From Kiritimatiellia bacterium (GTDB lineage: Bacteria > Verrucomicrobiota > Kiritimatiellia > UBA8416 > YA12-FULL-48-11): 64,000 nt of DNA. Shown here in pieces: positions 53,296-62,456 of the stretch. Within the stretch, counting starts at the first letter, position 1; every line of letters starts with the position of its first letter. The notes beneath the pieces were generated by a model. That model saw only the letters and a program-made list of their open reading frames with translations, was not told where the DNA came from and searched no databases. The translations under genes and the position numbers were made by a program. The stretch covers positions 575,005 to 639,004 of the forward strand of contig JAQUPZ010000002.1 in the NCBI GenBank assembly GCA_028716365.1, given 5' to 3'.

Positions 53296-53997
53296 CTAAG
53301 AAACCAGGCCTTTGGATACGGCATAACGAACAAGTTCGGCATTACTTCTCATGTTCATTTTCTCCAGTATCCGGCTTCGATAAGTGCTTATTGTTTTGAC
53401 ACTTAAAGATATTTTACCGGCAATCTCTGAGACACTTTTCCCCGATGCGATAAGACTGAATACTTCATATTCTCTATCCGACAGATTCTTATGAAACTCC
53501 TCTGTTTCGACTCCGGCTACGTGGGCCATCAGGGATTCGGTCATGGAAGAACTGACGTAACGGCCTCCTGAAAGCACCTTGTTTATGGCGCCCACCAATT
53601 CGTCGGAGGCTTTATTCTTCATGATATAACCGTTGGCGCCGGATTTGAGCACCCGAAGGGCATATTCCTCCTCTTCATGAACACTCAACACCAGCACTGG
53701 AAGTACCGGACGATCTTTACGGATGTCTTTCAGAATTTCCAGGCCACTACGGCCCGGCAGAGAGACATCAAGTAGAATTAAGTCCCATGTATGCTTCCAT
53801 ATTTGATCCAGCGCCTCCTGAGATGAAGATGCTTCTCCGATATCCACCTTTACAAAATTTTCCCTGAGAAGATCAGATAATCCCTTTCGAATCATGGGGT
53901 GATCATCCACAATAAGCACACGCAAAATTCTTCTTTCCGTTTTGATTTTCTTCGTACTCATAATCTTAATCGTAAGCCTGATCTTAATCGCACTCAC
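53296..53997 (-). CDS. NarL/FixJ-type response regulator
   Basis: The 233-residue protein has a receiver ([14 protein letters not shown], acceptor Asp77 in [13 protein letters not shown]) and a C-terminal LuxR-type HTH ([57 protein letters not shown]). The frame opens with GTG 53997, overlapping the kinase stop. ATG 53961 is an alternative, and residues 1-12 read through a repeat-like stretch. The kinase gene directly upstream is its likely partner. Confidence 0.93.
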   Translation of the reverse strand: MSAIKIRLTIKIMSTKKIKTERRILRVLIVDDHPMIRKGLSDLLRENFVKVDIGEASSSQEALDQIWKHTWDLILLDVSLPGRSGLEILKDIRKDRPVLPVLVLSVHEEEEYALRVLKSGANGYIMKNKASDELVGAINKVLSGGRYVSSSMTESLMAHVAGVETEEFHKNLSDREYEVFSLIASGKSVSEIAGKISLSVKTISTYRSRILEKMNMRSNAELVRYAVSKGLVS

Positions 53998-56282
53998 GTT
54001 TTTCTTTCGGTTGCCGGAATCATCACCCTTACTCGCGTTCCCCTGCCAGGTGCCCCTGTGATATCGAATTCGCCACCTGCCATTTGAACACGTTCTTTCA
54101 TGCCCAGTATTCCAAAAGACCTCGTGCTGGTAACTTCCTGAACCGTAATACCCCTCCCGTTATCGATTATCTCTAGTATATACCGGCCTGAATCCATCCT
54201 CAAGTCGATTTTCACCTCCGTTGCACCGGAATGTCTCATCACATTTGTCAATATCTCCTGAAAAATACGGAACATCGCCGTGGCCTTTTTCCCGGTCAAC
54301 TCAGGGATCTCAGGTATAGTTGATACACAGCGTATTCCAGTCCGTTCCTCAAACTGACGAATCTGCCATTTCACAGCAGCCGCAAGACCAAGATCGTCAA
54401 GCATTCCAGGTCTTAATGAAGCGCTGATTCGTCGAACTTCTGTAATACCGCGATCCAGAAGCTCGCGCATTCCTTCCAGTTTTGTAGTCACCAGTCGTGA
54501 TTCAGTTGTAGCACCAGTTTGATTTCCCAGCGTCTTCTGTAAAGATGAAACATCCATTTGAAGTCCGGAGAGCATTTGCCCCAATTCATCATGAATTTCC
54601 CGCGCAACTCTTGTTCGTTCTTCTTCTCGGATGTCCATCAGGTATTGCGCTAATTCCTTCAATCTAGCCTGGTGTTCGGCAAGTGCCTGTGCCGCCTTCA
54701 TACGCTCGGTGACATCGTGAATTATGGCCACTGTACCAGCTGAAAGGTCGTCAGGCCGGACGGGAGCAGCTGTCACAACAACCTCGCGGAACGACCCGTC
54801 ACCGCAACGTAATCTTGTCTCGACCGATGCCAGACCACTTTCCTGTAAATGAGCATACAATTCCTGTCCCACCCGATTATACTCCTCGTCACTTTCATAC
54901 AATATCCGGGTGGTTTTACCGATGATACTTTCTTCCGGATACCCGAACTCTTCACACCAGTATTTGTTTGCGCTTTGATACTTCCGGTCTTTCATGATAC
55001 AAATGCCGACAGGTGCGGCCCCGAATACACTACGAATGGTAGCTTCACTCTGGCGTAATGCCTCTTCCGCCCGTTTACGTTTGGTGATATCACGCACAGT
55101 GGCCTGCAGCAGGGTCTCCCCGGCCAGCTCAAATCGGTTCAAACTCACCTCTGCAATAAACGGCGTTCCATCCCGCCGGCGGTGTTCCCATTCAAAGAAC
55201 TGCGGTCCCTCCTCCAGCGCCAGATTGATTTTCTCCAGAGCCTTCTCCTCGGAACGCCGTCCGTCCGGCTGTGTGGGAGGTGAGTATTCATAGGGCGGCG
55301 CGCCTATGATCTGATCGCGACGGCAACCAAACATCGTAAGGGTTCGGGCATTACAGTCAATGAAGCGATCCCGGCACATCAGCAGGATCGCATCGTTGGC
55401 CTTATCAAATAACATACGATGCTTGAGTTCGCTTTCGCGCAAAGCCTGTTCGACATGCTTCTGCTCAGTCACGTCCCGAACAACCTCAATTGCGCCGCAA
55501 CGTTTTCCTTCCTGATCAAACAATGGTGCTGCAGTAGCCCAAAGATGAGCACCCTGACCTCCACGCAAACGAGGAATAAAGGACTCGGCATAAATGATGT
55601 TGCCTATCCGCTTGATATACTTGTAAATGGCTTCCACCTCCGGCAAGGATGGTTCGTCCAGCAGATCAATCAGAATTGGATGTCGCTTGCCGAAGAACGG
55701 TTCGGCATAGGCGTAATCGCCAAGGCCCAATACCGCGTCTTTCTTTACTCCCGTCATGATCTCGCAGGCCCGGTTCCACGCTACAACCCGCTTGTCCTGG
55801 TCGATCACAAAGGTGGCATCTGGTAAAAACTCGATGATATTCAAGAGTTGTTGATGCGCGTTCCGGTCACGCTCGGTGATCTGCTTGCGTTCGGTAACGT
55901 CACGAAAGAACCCCACATTACATTCCTGTCCATCCAACATAAGCTTGGTGGCGTTGATGTCTGCATAGATGATCGTTCCGTCCTTACGCAGACATGGAAT
56001 ATTGACAACCAGAATCTTCTCTTCCCGTGCCTGTGCTTCAAACTCGGAAAGAATATGAGGCCATTCGGATTCCGGATGGATATTCCGTATGATCATTTGT
56101 TTAAATTCATCGGCACTGTACCCCAGCATGGTACGAATTGCGGGATTGGAATATCTGATCTGCTTGGTTCGAATATCCGCAATAAGAATGCCCTCGCGAA
56201 TGTCTTCGAGAATTGGTGAGTACCACAAGGAAGATTCTTCCGGTATTCCTTTAGTTTTCTTCATTTTCTCCTCAGCAATCAC
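53994..56282 (-). CDS. Multi-PAS histidine kinase (HisKA_3 type)
   Basis: The protein has up to 762 residues. Four PAS domains follow each other (about 20-135, 145-275, 285-405, 415-535), each ending in the (D)VTERK or DITKRK linker. The dimerisation domain is HisKA_3 ([22 protein letters not shown], phospho-His), and the HATPase_c has [17 protein letters not shown] and IIDNGRGI. There is no membrane helix, so it senses inside the cell. The frame opens with GTG 56282; ATG 56264 (MKKTKG) after GAGGAGAAA is also likely. NarL-type partner genes follow at once. Confidence 0.93.
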   Translation of the reverse strand: MIAEEKMKKTKGIPEESSLWYSPILEDIREGILIADIRTKQIRYSNPAIRTMLGYSADEFKQMIIRNIHPESEWPHILSEFEAQAREEKILVVNIPCLRKDGTIIYADINATKLMLDGQECNVGFFRDVTERKQITERDRNAHQQLLNIIEFLPDATFVIDQDKRVVAWNRACEIMTGVKKDAVLGLGDYAYAEPFFGKRHPILIDLLDEPSLPEVEAIYKYIKRIGNIIYAESFIPRLRGGQGAHLWATAAPLFDQEGKRCGAIEVVRDVTEQKHVEQALRESELKHRMLFDKANDAILLMCRDRFIDCNARTLTMFGCRRDQIIGAPPYEYSPPTQPDGRRSEEKALEKINLALEEGPQFFEWEHRRRDGTPFIAEVSLNRFELAGETLLQATVRDITKRKRAEEALRQSEATIRSVFGAAPVGICIMKDRKYQSANKYWCEEFGYPEESIIGKTTRILYESDEEYNRVGQELYAHLQESGLASVETRLRCGDGSFREVVVTAAPVRPDDLSAGTVAIIHDVTERMKAAQALAEHQARLKELAQYLMDIREEERTRVAREIHDELGQMLSGLQMDVSSLQKTLGNQTGATTESRLVTTKLEGMRELLDRGITEVRRISASLRPGMLDDLGLAAAVKWQIRQFEERTGIRCVSTIPEIPELTGKKATAMFRIFQEILTNVMRHSGATEVKIDLRMDSGRYILEIIDNGRGITVQEVTSTRSFGILGMKERVQMAGGEFDITGAPGRGTRVRVMIPATERKT

Positions 56283-56511
56283 TCATTCATGCAGCACACC
56301 TTCTATGTTTGTAATCTTAACGTTTTTGGGGTGATACAACAATCCATTTAATACTGTACTTTCGATAACTGATATCTCTATGAAACTAATCTTAAACAGT
56401 GAACAGCTTACACATGGCTTCTGGACGATATACGCCTGTTGAAATCATCACAAATTCAATCTGTGAAAGAAAACCAGAATAATAAAGGTGGATATTCAAC
56501 CCGTAAAGTAA

Positions 56512-57246
56512 TCAGCTTTTAATTAGTTCAACCGGTTTATTCATTTCAACGAGAGTACCAGCTGCCTCCCTTTTGGCTGCTTCAGAAAGAATAGCCACCG
56601 TTGCAGTGGCGCCAAACCTTACCGTACCTGCCGCCTTCACAGACAATGCATTATCCAGAGTCCTGACTCCGCCGGCAGCTTTTATTCTAACTTTGCTGCT
56701 GCATGATTTCCTCATAAGCTTCAGGTCTGCTATGGTCGCACCGCTTTTCGCATAGCCGGTTGATGTCTTAACAAAATCAGCGCCGGCTTTTTCACAAATC
56801 TTACACGCCATTTCTTTCAAATCATCGGTCAAATAAGCATTCTCAAGTATAACTTTGACAACGATACCCCTGGCATGTGCCGCATCGACAACAGCTTTTA
56901 TGTCCTTTTCGACATACACAAAATCCCTCGAAACCAGTCGCCCGATATTCAAGACCATGTCAATCTCAACGCAACCCGCTTTTATGGCCTCTTCCGCTTC
57001 AAATACCTTCACCGCAGTTGTCGATCCACCATGCGGGAAACCTATAACGGTCCCTATGAGAACGTTTGTTCCCTTCAGTTCTTCCACGCAGATATCAATC
57101 TCGCTTGGTTTCACGCAAACGGTAGCCACATCATATTGCGCCGCAATTCTACAACCTTCCTTGATCTCCTTGATCGTCATGTCCGGCCTGAGCAATGAAT
57201 GATCGATCATTTTGGCTATATCTTTAACTGTCAAAGGTGCTCCCAT
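56512..57246 (-). CDS. deoC: Deoxyribose-phosphate aldolase
   Basis: The 244-residue protein has the DeoC pattern: IAKMIDHSLLRPDMT, VCVKPSEIDICVEELKG, IGTVIGFPHGGSTTAVKVFEAEEAI, EIDMVLNIGRLVSRDF, VVKVILENAYL (Schiff-base Lys region) and DFVKTSTGYAKSGAT. It splits 2-deoxyribose 5-phosphate into glyceraldehyde 3-phosphate and acetaldehyde. No other nucleoside genes are near, and it stands alone. Confidence 0.96.
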   Translation of the reverse strand: MGAPLTVKDIAKMIDHSLLRPDMTIKEIKEGCRIAAQYDVATVCVKPSEIDICVEELKGTNVLIGTVIGFPHGGSTTAVKVFEAEEAIKAGCVEIDMVLNIGRLVSRDFVYVEKDIKAVVDAAHARGIVVKVILENAYLTDDLKEMACKICEKAGADFVKTSTGYAKSGATIADLKLMRKSCSSKVRIKAAGGVRTLDNALSVKAAGTVRFGATATVAILSEAAKREAAGTLVEMNKPVELIKS

Positions 57247-57413
57247 AAAATATACCGCCTTTCCTGATAATTAATTTATTATCGCATAACATCTGAGTAT
57301 CAAAATTAACACATTAACAGACACAATTTCTCAGGAAAACAGAAATGTTTTATTCATAAACTAACTGTCACGAGATGATTGTAAATTCGAGCAAAATAAA
57401 TGCCTATAGTTAA

Positions 57414-57614
57414 TCAGATTTTTGTACCATATGGTAAGGTATGGGATGGTCTGCCGCTGGTTGTCAGGATGTGAACGTGATGGGCCAGGCGGTCCAAAAG
57501 TGCCATGGGTAGTTGTTCATCAACAAAAACCTGGACCCATTCAGCAAATGCAAGGTTGGTGGTTAAAGACCGTCTCGCCGTTACCTGAATTTTGGCAATA
57601 ACTTTTTTTACCAT
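57414..57614 (-). pseudogene. istB: IS21-family istB remnant
   Basis: The 66-codon frame holds the late part of an IstB ATPase: RRSLTTNLAFAEWVQVFVDEQLPMALLDRLAHHVHILTTSGR, which aligns well to the C-terminal half of IS21 helper proteins. The first half, Walker motifs and istA are missing, so this is a decayed fragment. It marks past transposon activity next to the GC-rich gene pair at 57848. Confidence 0.75.
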
Positions 57615-57847
57615 TGGCTAAACTACTGATTTTACCAAATTGTCTCAGAAACCACATTGACGATTGGTTGAACTTATGTTCTTATCCAACCGTAAATATT
57701 GAACGGCAAAAACAAGAAAAAATGGTTATGGTTTCTGCCCATATCAAAAAAGCAATTTCTTATAACCACTACTCTACGTTTGCATGAAAAGAGCCAAAGA
57801 GAGGTACCTCCGCCGAAGTCGAACAACAAAGGCAGGTGAAATGACGT

Positions 57848-60127
57848 ATGGAAGCAAGTTCTGAAATCCGAAAGATCGCGTTTCTTGGCGATTATCTGCC
57901 GCGCAAATGCGGTATTGCCACGTTCACGTCCGACGTGTTGACCGCCGTGGCCGCGGAACATCCGCAAAGCGAGTGCTTCGCCGTGCCGGTAAACGATATC
58001 GCGGGCGGCTACGAATATCCGGACGTCGTTCGTTTCGAGATTGAGGAACAGGATCTGCCATCGTACCAGCGCGCAGCGGACTTCCTGAACATCAGTAACA
58101 CGGACATCGTCTGCGTGCAGCACGAGTTCGGGATTTACGGCGGACCGGCCGGTAGCCACGTGCTGGCGCTGTTGCGCGAACTGAACATGCCCGTGGTGAC
58201 CACCCTCCACACAGTCCTGCGCGATCCCAACGCGGAGCAGCGGCGCGTGATGCAAGAACTGATTGCGCGTTCGACCCGGCTGGTCGTCATGAGCGAGCGG
58301 GGAAGGCAGATGCTACGGGAAATTTACCAGACACCACCTGCCAAGCTGGATTTCATCCCGCACGGCATTCCCGACATCCCATTCGTCGACCCGAATTATT
58401 ACAAGGACCAGTTCGGAGTGGAGGGACGGGTGGTGTTGCTCACTTTCGGTCTGCTTTCGCCGAATAAAGGCATTGAACATGTGCTCAAGGCGCTGCCGAC
58501 CATTCTCGAGGAATTTCCCGATGTGGTATACATCGTACTCGGCGCCACGCATCCGAACGAACTACGCGAGCAAGGCGAGGTCTATCGCCTTAGTCTCGAA
58601 CGCCTAGCCAAAAAGAATAAAGTCCAGAAGAATGTCATTTTCTACAACCGCTTCGTGGAGATCGAAGAACTGAAGGAATTCATCGGTGCGGCCGATCTCT
58701 ACATCACGCCCTATCTCAACGAAGCGCAGATCACATCGGGCACCCTGGCCTATACGTTCGGTGCAGGCAAGGCAGTGATCTCGACCCCTTACTGGCACGC
58801 GACCGAATTGCTGGCCGAAGATCGTGGCGTGCTCGTGCCGTTCGGCGACGCCCCGGCCATTGCGCGCGAGGTCATCGGCCTGCTGCGCAATGAAACGCGC
58901 CGGCATGCCATGCGTAAGAATGCGTACAAACTGGGCCGCGACATGATCTGGAGCAACGTGGCGCGGATGTACATGCAATCGTTTGAAAGAGCGCGGATCG
59001 AAGGCGCCGTGTTGTCACGAAAATCCTTTGCCACAAAAACGCTGGACAAGGCGCCGCGACAGTTACCTGAGCTGAAATTGGATCATCTCTCACGAATGAC
59101 CGACTCGACCGGCATATTCCAGCACGCCATTTTTACCGTGCCGAATTTTTCCGAGGGGTATTGCACGGACGATAACGCGCGCGCCTTCATTCTCGCCGTA
59201 CTGCTCGATGTCCTGAAAGAAGAACCCGTGCGCATGCGAACACTGGCCACCACCTACGCGGCGTTTCTCCATCACGCCTTCGATCCAAAAACGAAGCGGT
59301 TTCACAACCATCTGAGCTTTGATCGTCGGTGGCTTGACGAACAGGGGTCGGAGGATTGTCACGCGCGGGCGCTCTGGGCCCTCGGCCTTGGCGCGGGACG
59401 CTCACCGTATCGGAGTTTCCAGGTCATGGCCGGACAGCTCTTCATGCAGGCGCTTCCGGCAGTGACGGGGTTCACGTCGCCGCGCGCGTGGGCGTACGGC
59501 CTCATGGGTATTCACGAGTATCTCCGCCGGCTGAGCGGCGACCGTGCGGTCAACCAAATCCGTGAAACTCTCACGACGCTGCTTATGGGGTTGTTCGACC
59601 GAACGGCCCAACCGGACTGGCCCTGGTTTGAGGAGGAGCTGACGTACGACAATGCCAAGCTCGCGCACGCCCTGATTCTCAGCGGGCGCGGTACCGGCCA
59701 ACCCGCCGTGCTGGAACGCGGCTTAAAGACGTTACGCTGGCTTGCGGAAGTGCAAACCTCCGAACACGGCCACTTGCGTCCCATCGGCAGCAATGGTTTC
59801 TACCGGCGTGGCGGTGTACGTGCCCTCTTCGACCAGCAACCCATCGAGGCGTACGCCATGGTGTCGGCCAGTCTCGCCGCTTACCGTGTCATCTCCGACC
59901 CGTGGTGGTTCGAGCAGGCCCAACGCGCGTTCGACTGGTTTCTGGGGTGGAACGATCTGGGACTGGAACTGTATTCCCCGAGCACCGGTGGCTGTCGTGA
60001 TGCGCTGCACGTGGATCGGGTCAACGGGAACCAGGGCGCGGAATCGACACTCGCCTTTCTGCTCTCCCTCGCAGAAATGCAACGCATGCAGAACACTATC
60101 ACGATCCTCGACCAGCCCGCTTCGTAG
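57848..60127 (+). CDS. GT4 glycosyltransferase with C-terminal helical toroid domain
   Basis: The 759-residue protein has a GT-B fold in residues 1-385: IAFLGDYLPRKCGIATFTSDVL, VCVQHEFGIYGG, PVVTTLHTVL, LLTFGLLSPNKGIEHVLKALPTI and ITSGTLAYTFGAGKAVISTPYWHATELL. Residues about 400-759 are an alpha/alpha toroid (HAIFTVPNFSEGYCTDDNARAFILAVLL, FHNHLSFDRRWLDEQGSEDCHARALWALG). GC and codon use are much higher than in nearby genes, so transfer is likely. It pairs with the GH130-like gene 6 bp downstream; both may make or trim a mannose-type glycan. Confidence 0.9.
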   Translation: MEASSEIRKIAFLGDYLPRKCGIATFTSDVLTAVAAEHPQSECFAVPVNDIAGGYEYPDVVRFEIEEQDLPSYQRAADFLNISNTDIVCVQHEFGIYGGPAGSHVLALLRELNMPVVTTLHTVLRDPNAEQRRVMQELIARSTRLVVMSERGRQMLREIYQTPPAKLDFIPHGIPDIPFVDPNYYKDQFGVEGRVVLLTFGLLSPNKGIEHVLKALPTILEEFPDVVYIVLGATHPNELREQGEVYRLSLERLAKKNKVQKNVIFYNRFVEIEELKEFIGAADLYITPYLNEAQITSGTLAYTFGAGKAVISTPYWHATELLAEDRGVLVPFGDAPAIAREVIGLLRNETRRHAMRKNAYKLGRDMIWSNVARMYMQSFERARIEGAVLSRKSFATKTLDKAPRQLPELKLDHLSRMTDSTGIFQHAIFTVPNFSEGYCTDDNARAFILAVLLDVLKEEPVRMRTLATTYAAFLHHAFDPKTKRFHNHLSFDRRWLDEQGSEDCHARALWALGLGAGRSPYRSFQVMAGQLFMQALPAVTGFTSPRAWAYGLMGIHEYLRRLSGDRAVNQIRETLTTLLMGLFDRTAQPDWPWFEEELTYDNAKLAHALILSGRGTGQPAVLERGLKTLRWLAEVQTSEHGHLRPIGSNGFYRRGGVRALFDQQPIEAYAMVSASLAAYRVISDPWWFEQAQRAFDWFLGWNDLGLELYSPSTGGCRDALHVDRVNGNQGAESTLAFLLSLAEMQRMQNTITILDQPAS

Positions 60128-60133
60128 CCAACC

Positions 60134-61588
60134 ATGAAAACCACACAAATCAAACGCAAGAACCTCGTTTTACGTCCGGACCGCACACGGGTACTGCTCC
60201 GTCCGTTTCTCCAAACTAACGACCCGCGCGCTTTCCGCATCTGCGCCAATGTCATGGCCCTTCCCGAAAGCAAAGTCCACACGCTATGGGCGCAGGTAAA
60301 GGCCGAATTCGGCGAACGCCATGTAAAGACCGATGAATTCCTCGAACGCCGGTTTGAACAGTTGCGACCCTGTTTGCGTACCGAACGAAAACTCTCCAGG
60401 GAACGAAAACTGTTACTCGGCTCGTATTTCAGCCACGAGTATTCACTTGAGGCGGCCGCGCTGTTCAATCCCTCTATCGTACCACATCCGGATCAGACAC
60501 ATCTGCCGCGGGGCGCGCTGCGCTTCATCCTGAGTCTGCGGGCCACGGGCGAAGGGCACATTTCCTCGATTACGTTTCGTGTCGGAATTCTGGACGCCAG
60601 GGACAACATCAATCTCACTCCCGCCACCCATTACTGCCTCGAACCCGCACAAACGCCGAATTTGTCCTACGAGAAGGTCCTGTTCGAACGCAAACTTCAG
60701 GAGCTCGGTCTCGTGGGAGGATTCAGCAGGCGTGCGCTGCACGATCTGCCAGATGAGTTTACCCTTGAGGAACTGAGTGCCAGCGTCAGTCGAGCCGCGA
60801 GACAGCTCCGTGCGCGCAAACAGGAAACCGCGGACGTGGCCAGAAAAGTTATCATGCTGGCCCAATCGAATTACGAAGTGCAATTCGCATCGGACTCGAA
60901 TCTGTCCGAACGCGTGTTGTTTCCAACCACGCCATCACAGAGCAACGGCATTGAGGACGCCCGTTTCGTTCTTTTCCAACACGAGGACGGCGCGCGGACC
61001 TACTACGCCACATATACCGCCTACGACGGCCGTATGATCCTGCCACAATTCATCCAGACGCCGGACTTTCTTCACTTTAAATTCATCACCCTGAACGGGC
61101 CGGCGGTACAGAACAAAGGCATGGCGCTCTTTCCGCGAAAAATCCATGGTCGCTACGCGATGCTCGGCCGCCAGGATTATGAGAACATCTATGTGATGTT
61201 CTCGGACCATCTCCATTTCTGGCATTCCACGCAGCTCGCCTTAACGCCGAAGTTCCCTTGGGAATTCATTCAAATGGGCAACTGCGGATCACCGATTGAA
61301 ACAGAAGCCGGATGGCTCGTGCTCAGCCATGGCGTAGGAGCGATGCGGAAATATTGCATCGGTGCTTTCCTGCTCGACCGGGATGATCCGACCAAAGTCA
61401 TCGGCCGCTTACGCGAGCCTCTGATCAAACCGAATGAAAATGAGCGCGAAGGCTATGTGCCCAACGTCGTCTATTCTTGTGGAAGTCTCCTGCACGGCCG
61501 TCAGCTTATCATCCCCTACGCGATGTCCGACTCCGCCACCACGTTCGCCACGCTGTCGCTCGACGACGTACTGTCCGCAATGGAATAG
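60134..61588 (+). CDS. GH130-family glycoside phosphorylase/hydrolase
   Basis: The 484-residue protein has the five-bladed propeller pattern of GH130 in its C-terminal two thirds: SNGIEDARFVLFQHEDGARTYYATYTAYDGR (catalytic Asp region), ALFPRKIHGRYAMLGRQDYENIYVMF, QMGNCGSPIETEAGWLVLSHGVGAMRKYCIGAFLLDRDDP and EREGYVPNVVYSCGSL. An N-terminal helical section of about 230 residues precedes it. GH130 enzymes phosphorolyse or hydrolyse beta-mannosides. The gene shares the high GC of the GT gene upstream, and the pair is often found together. Confidence 0.88.
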   Translation: MKTTQIKRKNLVLRPDRTRVLLRPFLQTNDPRAFRICANVMALPESKVHTLWAQVKAEFGERHVKTDEFLERRFEQLRPCLRTERKLSRERKLLLGSYFSHEYSLEAAALFNPSIVPHPDQTHLPRGALRFILSLRATGEGHISSITFRVGILDARDNINLTPATHYCLEPAQTPNLSYEKVLFERKLQELGLVGGFSRRALHDLPDEFTLEELSASVSRAARQLRARKQETADVARKVIMLAQSNYEVQFASDSNLSERVLFPTTPSQSNGIEDARFVLFQHEDGARTYYATYTAYDGRMILPQFIQTPDFLHFKFITLNGPAVQNKGMALFPRKIHGRYAMLGRQDYENIYVMFSDHLHFWHSTQLALTPKFPWEFIQMGNCGSPIETEAGWLVLSHGVGAMRKYCIGAFLLDRDDPTKVIGRLREPLIKPNENEREGYVPNVVYSCGSLLHGRQLIIPYAMSDSATTFATLSLDDVLSAME

Positions 61589-61694
61589 GCGGTGGTAAGC
61601 TTCTTACAACATTTATAGTATTCAAGCTGTCATATCAGACCTGAACAGGATGTTTCTTCTCACGTTCTGTCGGGCCATTATAATTGACTTCTAC

Positions 61695-61724
61695 TTGAAA
61701 AACATCTCCACGCTATCGTATGAT
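61695..61724 (+). promoter_or_regulatory. Promoter of tRNA-Leu
   Basis: TTGAAA (61695-61700), 18-bp spacer and TATGAT (61719-61724) lie 17 bp before the tRNA. Confidence 0.6.
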
Positions 61725-61741
61725 GCCCCCGCATTAAATAC

Positions 61742-61827
61742 GCCTGGGTGGTGGAATGGCAGACACAAGGGACTTAAAATCCCTCGCCCTTAAAAGCGTG
61801 AGGGTTCGACTCCCTCCCCAGGCACCA
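61742..61827 (+). tRNA. tRNA-Leu (anticodon UAA), CCA encoded
   Basis: The acceptor arms GCCTGGG and CCCAGGC pair fully. The anticodon stem AGGGA/TCCCT encloses the loop CTTAAAA, giving anticodon UAA. A long class II variable arm (GCCCTTAAAAGCGTG region) and the T-loop GGTTCGACTCC are present. CCA is encoded at 61825-61827. Confidence 0.97.
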
Positions 61828-62001
61828 GCCTTCACTCCTGTTGCCGAAACCTACGGGTGTTAGGCCAAGCAGGGTTCCGGGTCGCCCGCCATTTGCGGTT
61901 TCTTACCTTGACCCACCGGTGCTTTCCTGTAAAATTCACAACATTATAGATTTGGTGGATATGCTGATCTCCTGGGTCAGTTGAAAGTTGGTCACTGAAA
62001 G

Positions 62002-62445
62002 ATGAAAACGCACGGTCTAGGCTGGTGGTTTGTTATCGTTTTCCTTATTCTTATTATTGTCGCAATATCTTATATCGTCTGCGGCCTCCTGGTGAATCCA
62101 GTAAAAGCATCCATTGTCCAGCATCGTGTATTAACGGCCGACCATGGGGCATTACTTACCGCCTGCCGTGAAATGCTGGTTAACAAAGACAAATACAGAA
62201 ACGACTGGAACGGCAATCCGAACCTCGCCGAAGGGGAAAAGGCCATTGATGCCATAAAAGGAATTACGCCCGACGTACCAAAACCCATCCGGGAATTAAA
62301 GCCCCAGTTTGTCGTAATTCGAACTGACAAAATTGAAATACGTTTATCCGGTCCATACCGCCAATACGTCTTTGGCTTCAAGGATGGTGTCCAGGGAAGT
62401 GGCGACAAAATGCTCACCAACGGACTGTGGTATGTACGTCATTAG
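62002..62445 (+). CDS. Small membrane-anchored protein of unknown function
   Basis: The 147-residue protein has one N-terminal membrane helix (about residues 9-31, WFVIVFLILIIVAISYIVCGLLV). A soluble outer part follows (HRVLTADHGALLTACREMLVNKDKYRNDW, PQFVVIRTDKIEIRLSGPYRQYVFGF) with a mixed alpha/beta look. It converges with the FtsX gene (11-bp gap). I do not recognise a family. Confidence 0.75.
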   Translation: MKTHGLGWWFVIVFLILIIVAISYIVCGLLVNPVKASIVQHRVLTADHGALLTACREMLVNKDKYRNDWNGNPNLAEGEKAIDAIKGITPDVPKPIRELKPQFVVIRTDKIEIRLSGPYRQYVFGFKDGVQGSGDKMLTNGLWYVRH

Positions 62446-62456
62446 AGTATGGCTTT

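Noticed and set aside
57674..58255. 193-residue minus-strand ORF
   Set aside because: Mostly antisense to the GT4 gene, in GC-rich DNA where long chance frames are common. His-rich product without a domain.
59881..60468. 195-residue minus-strand ORF across the GT4-GH130 junction
   Set aside because: Shadow frame rich in Ser and Arg, opposite two well-supported genes.
57247..61900. Direct repeat of the tRNA-Leu 3' end as an attachment site
   Set aside because: No copy of the tRNA end was seen upstream of the GC-rich pair, and no integrase gene is present.
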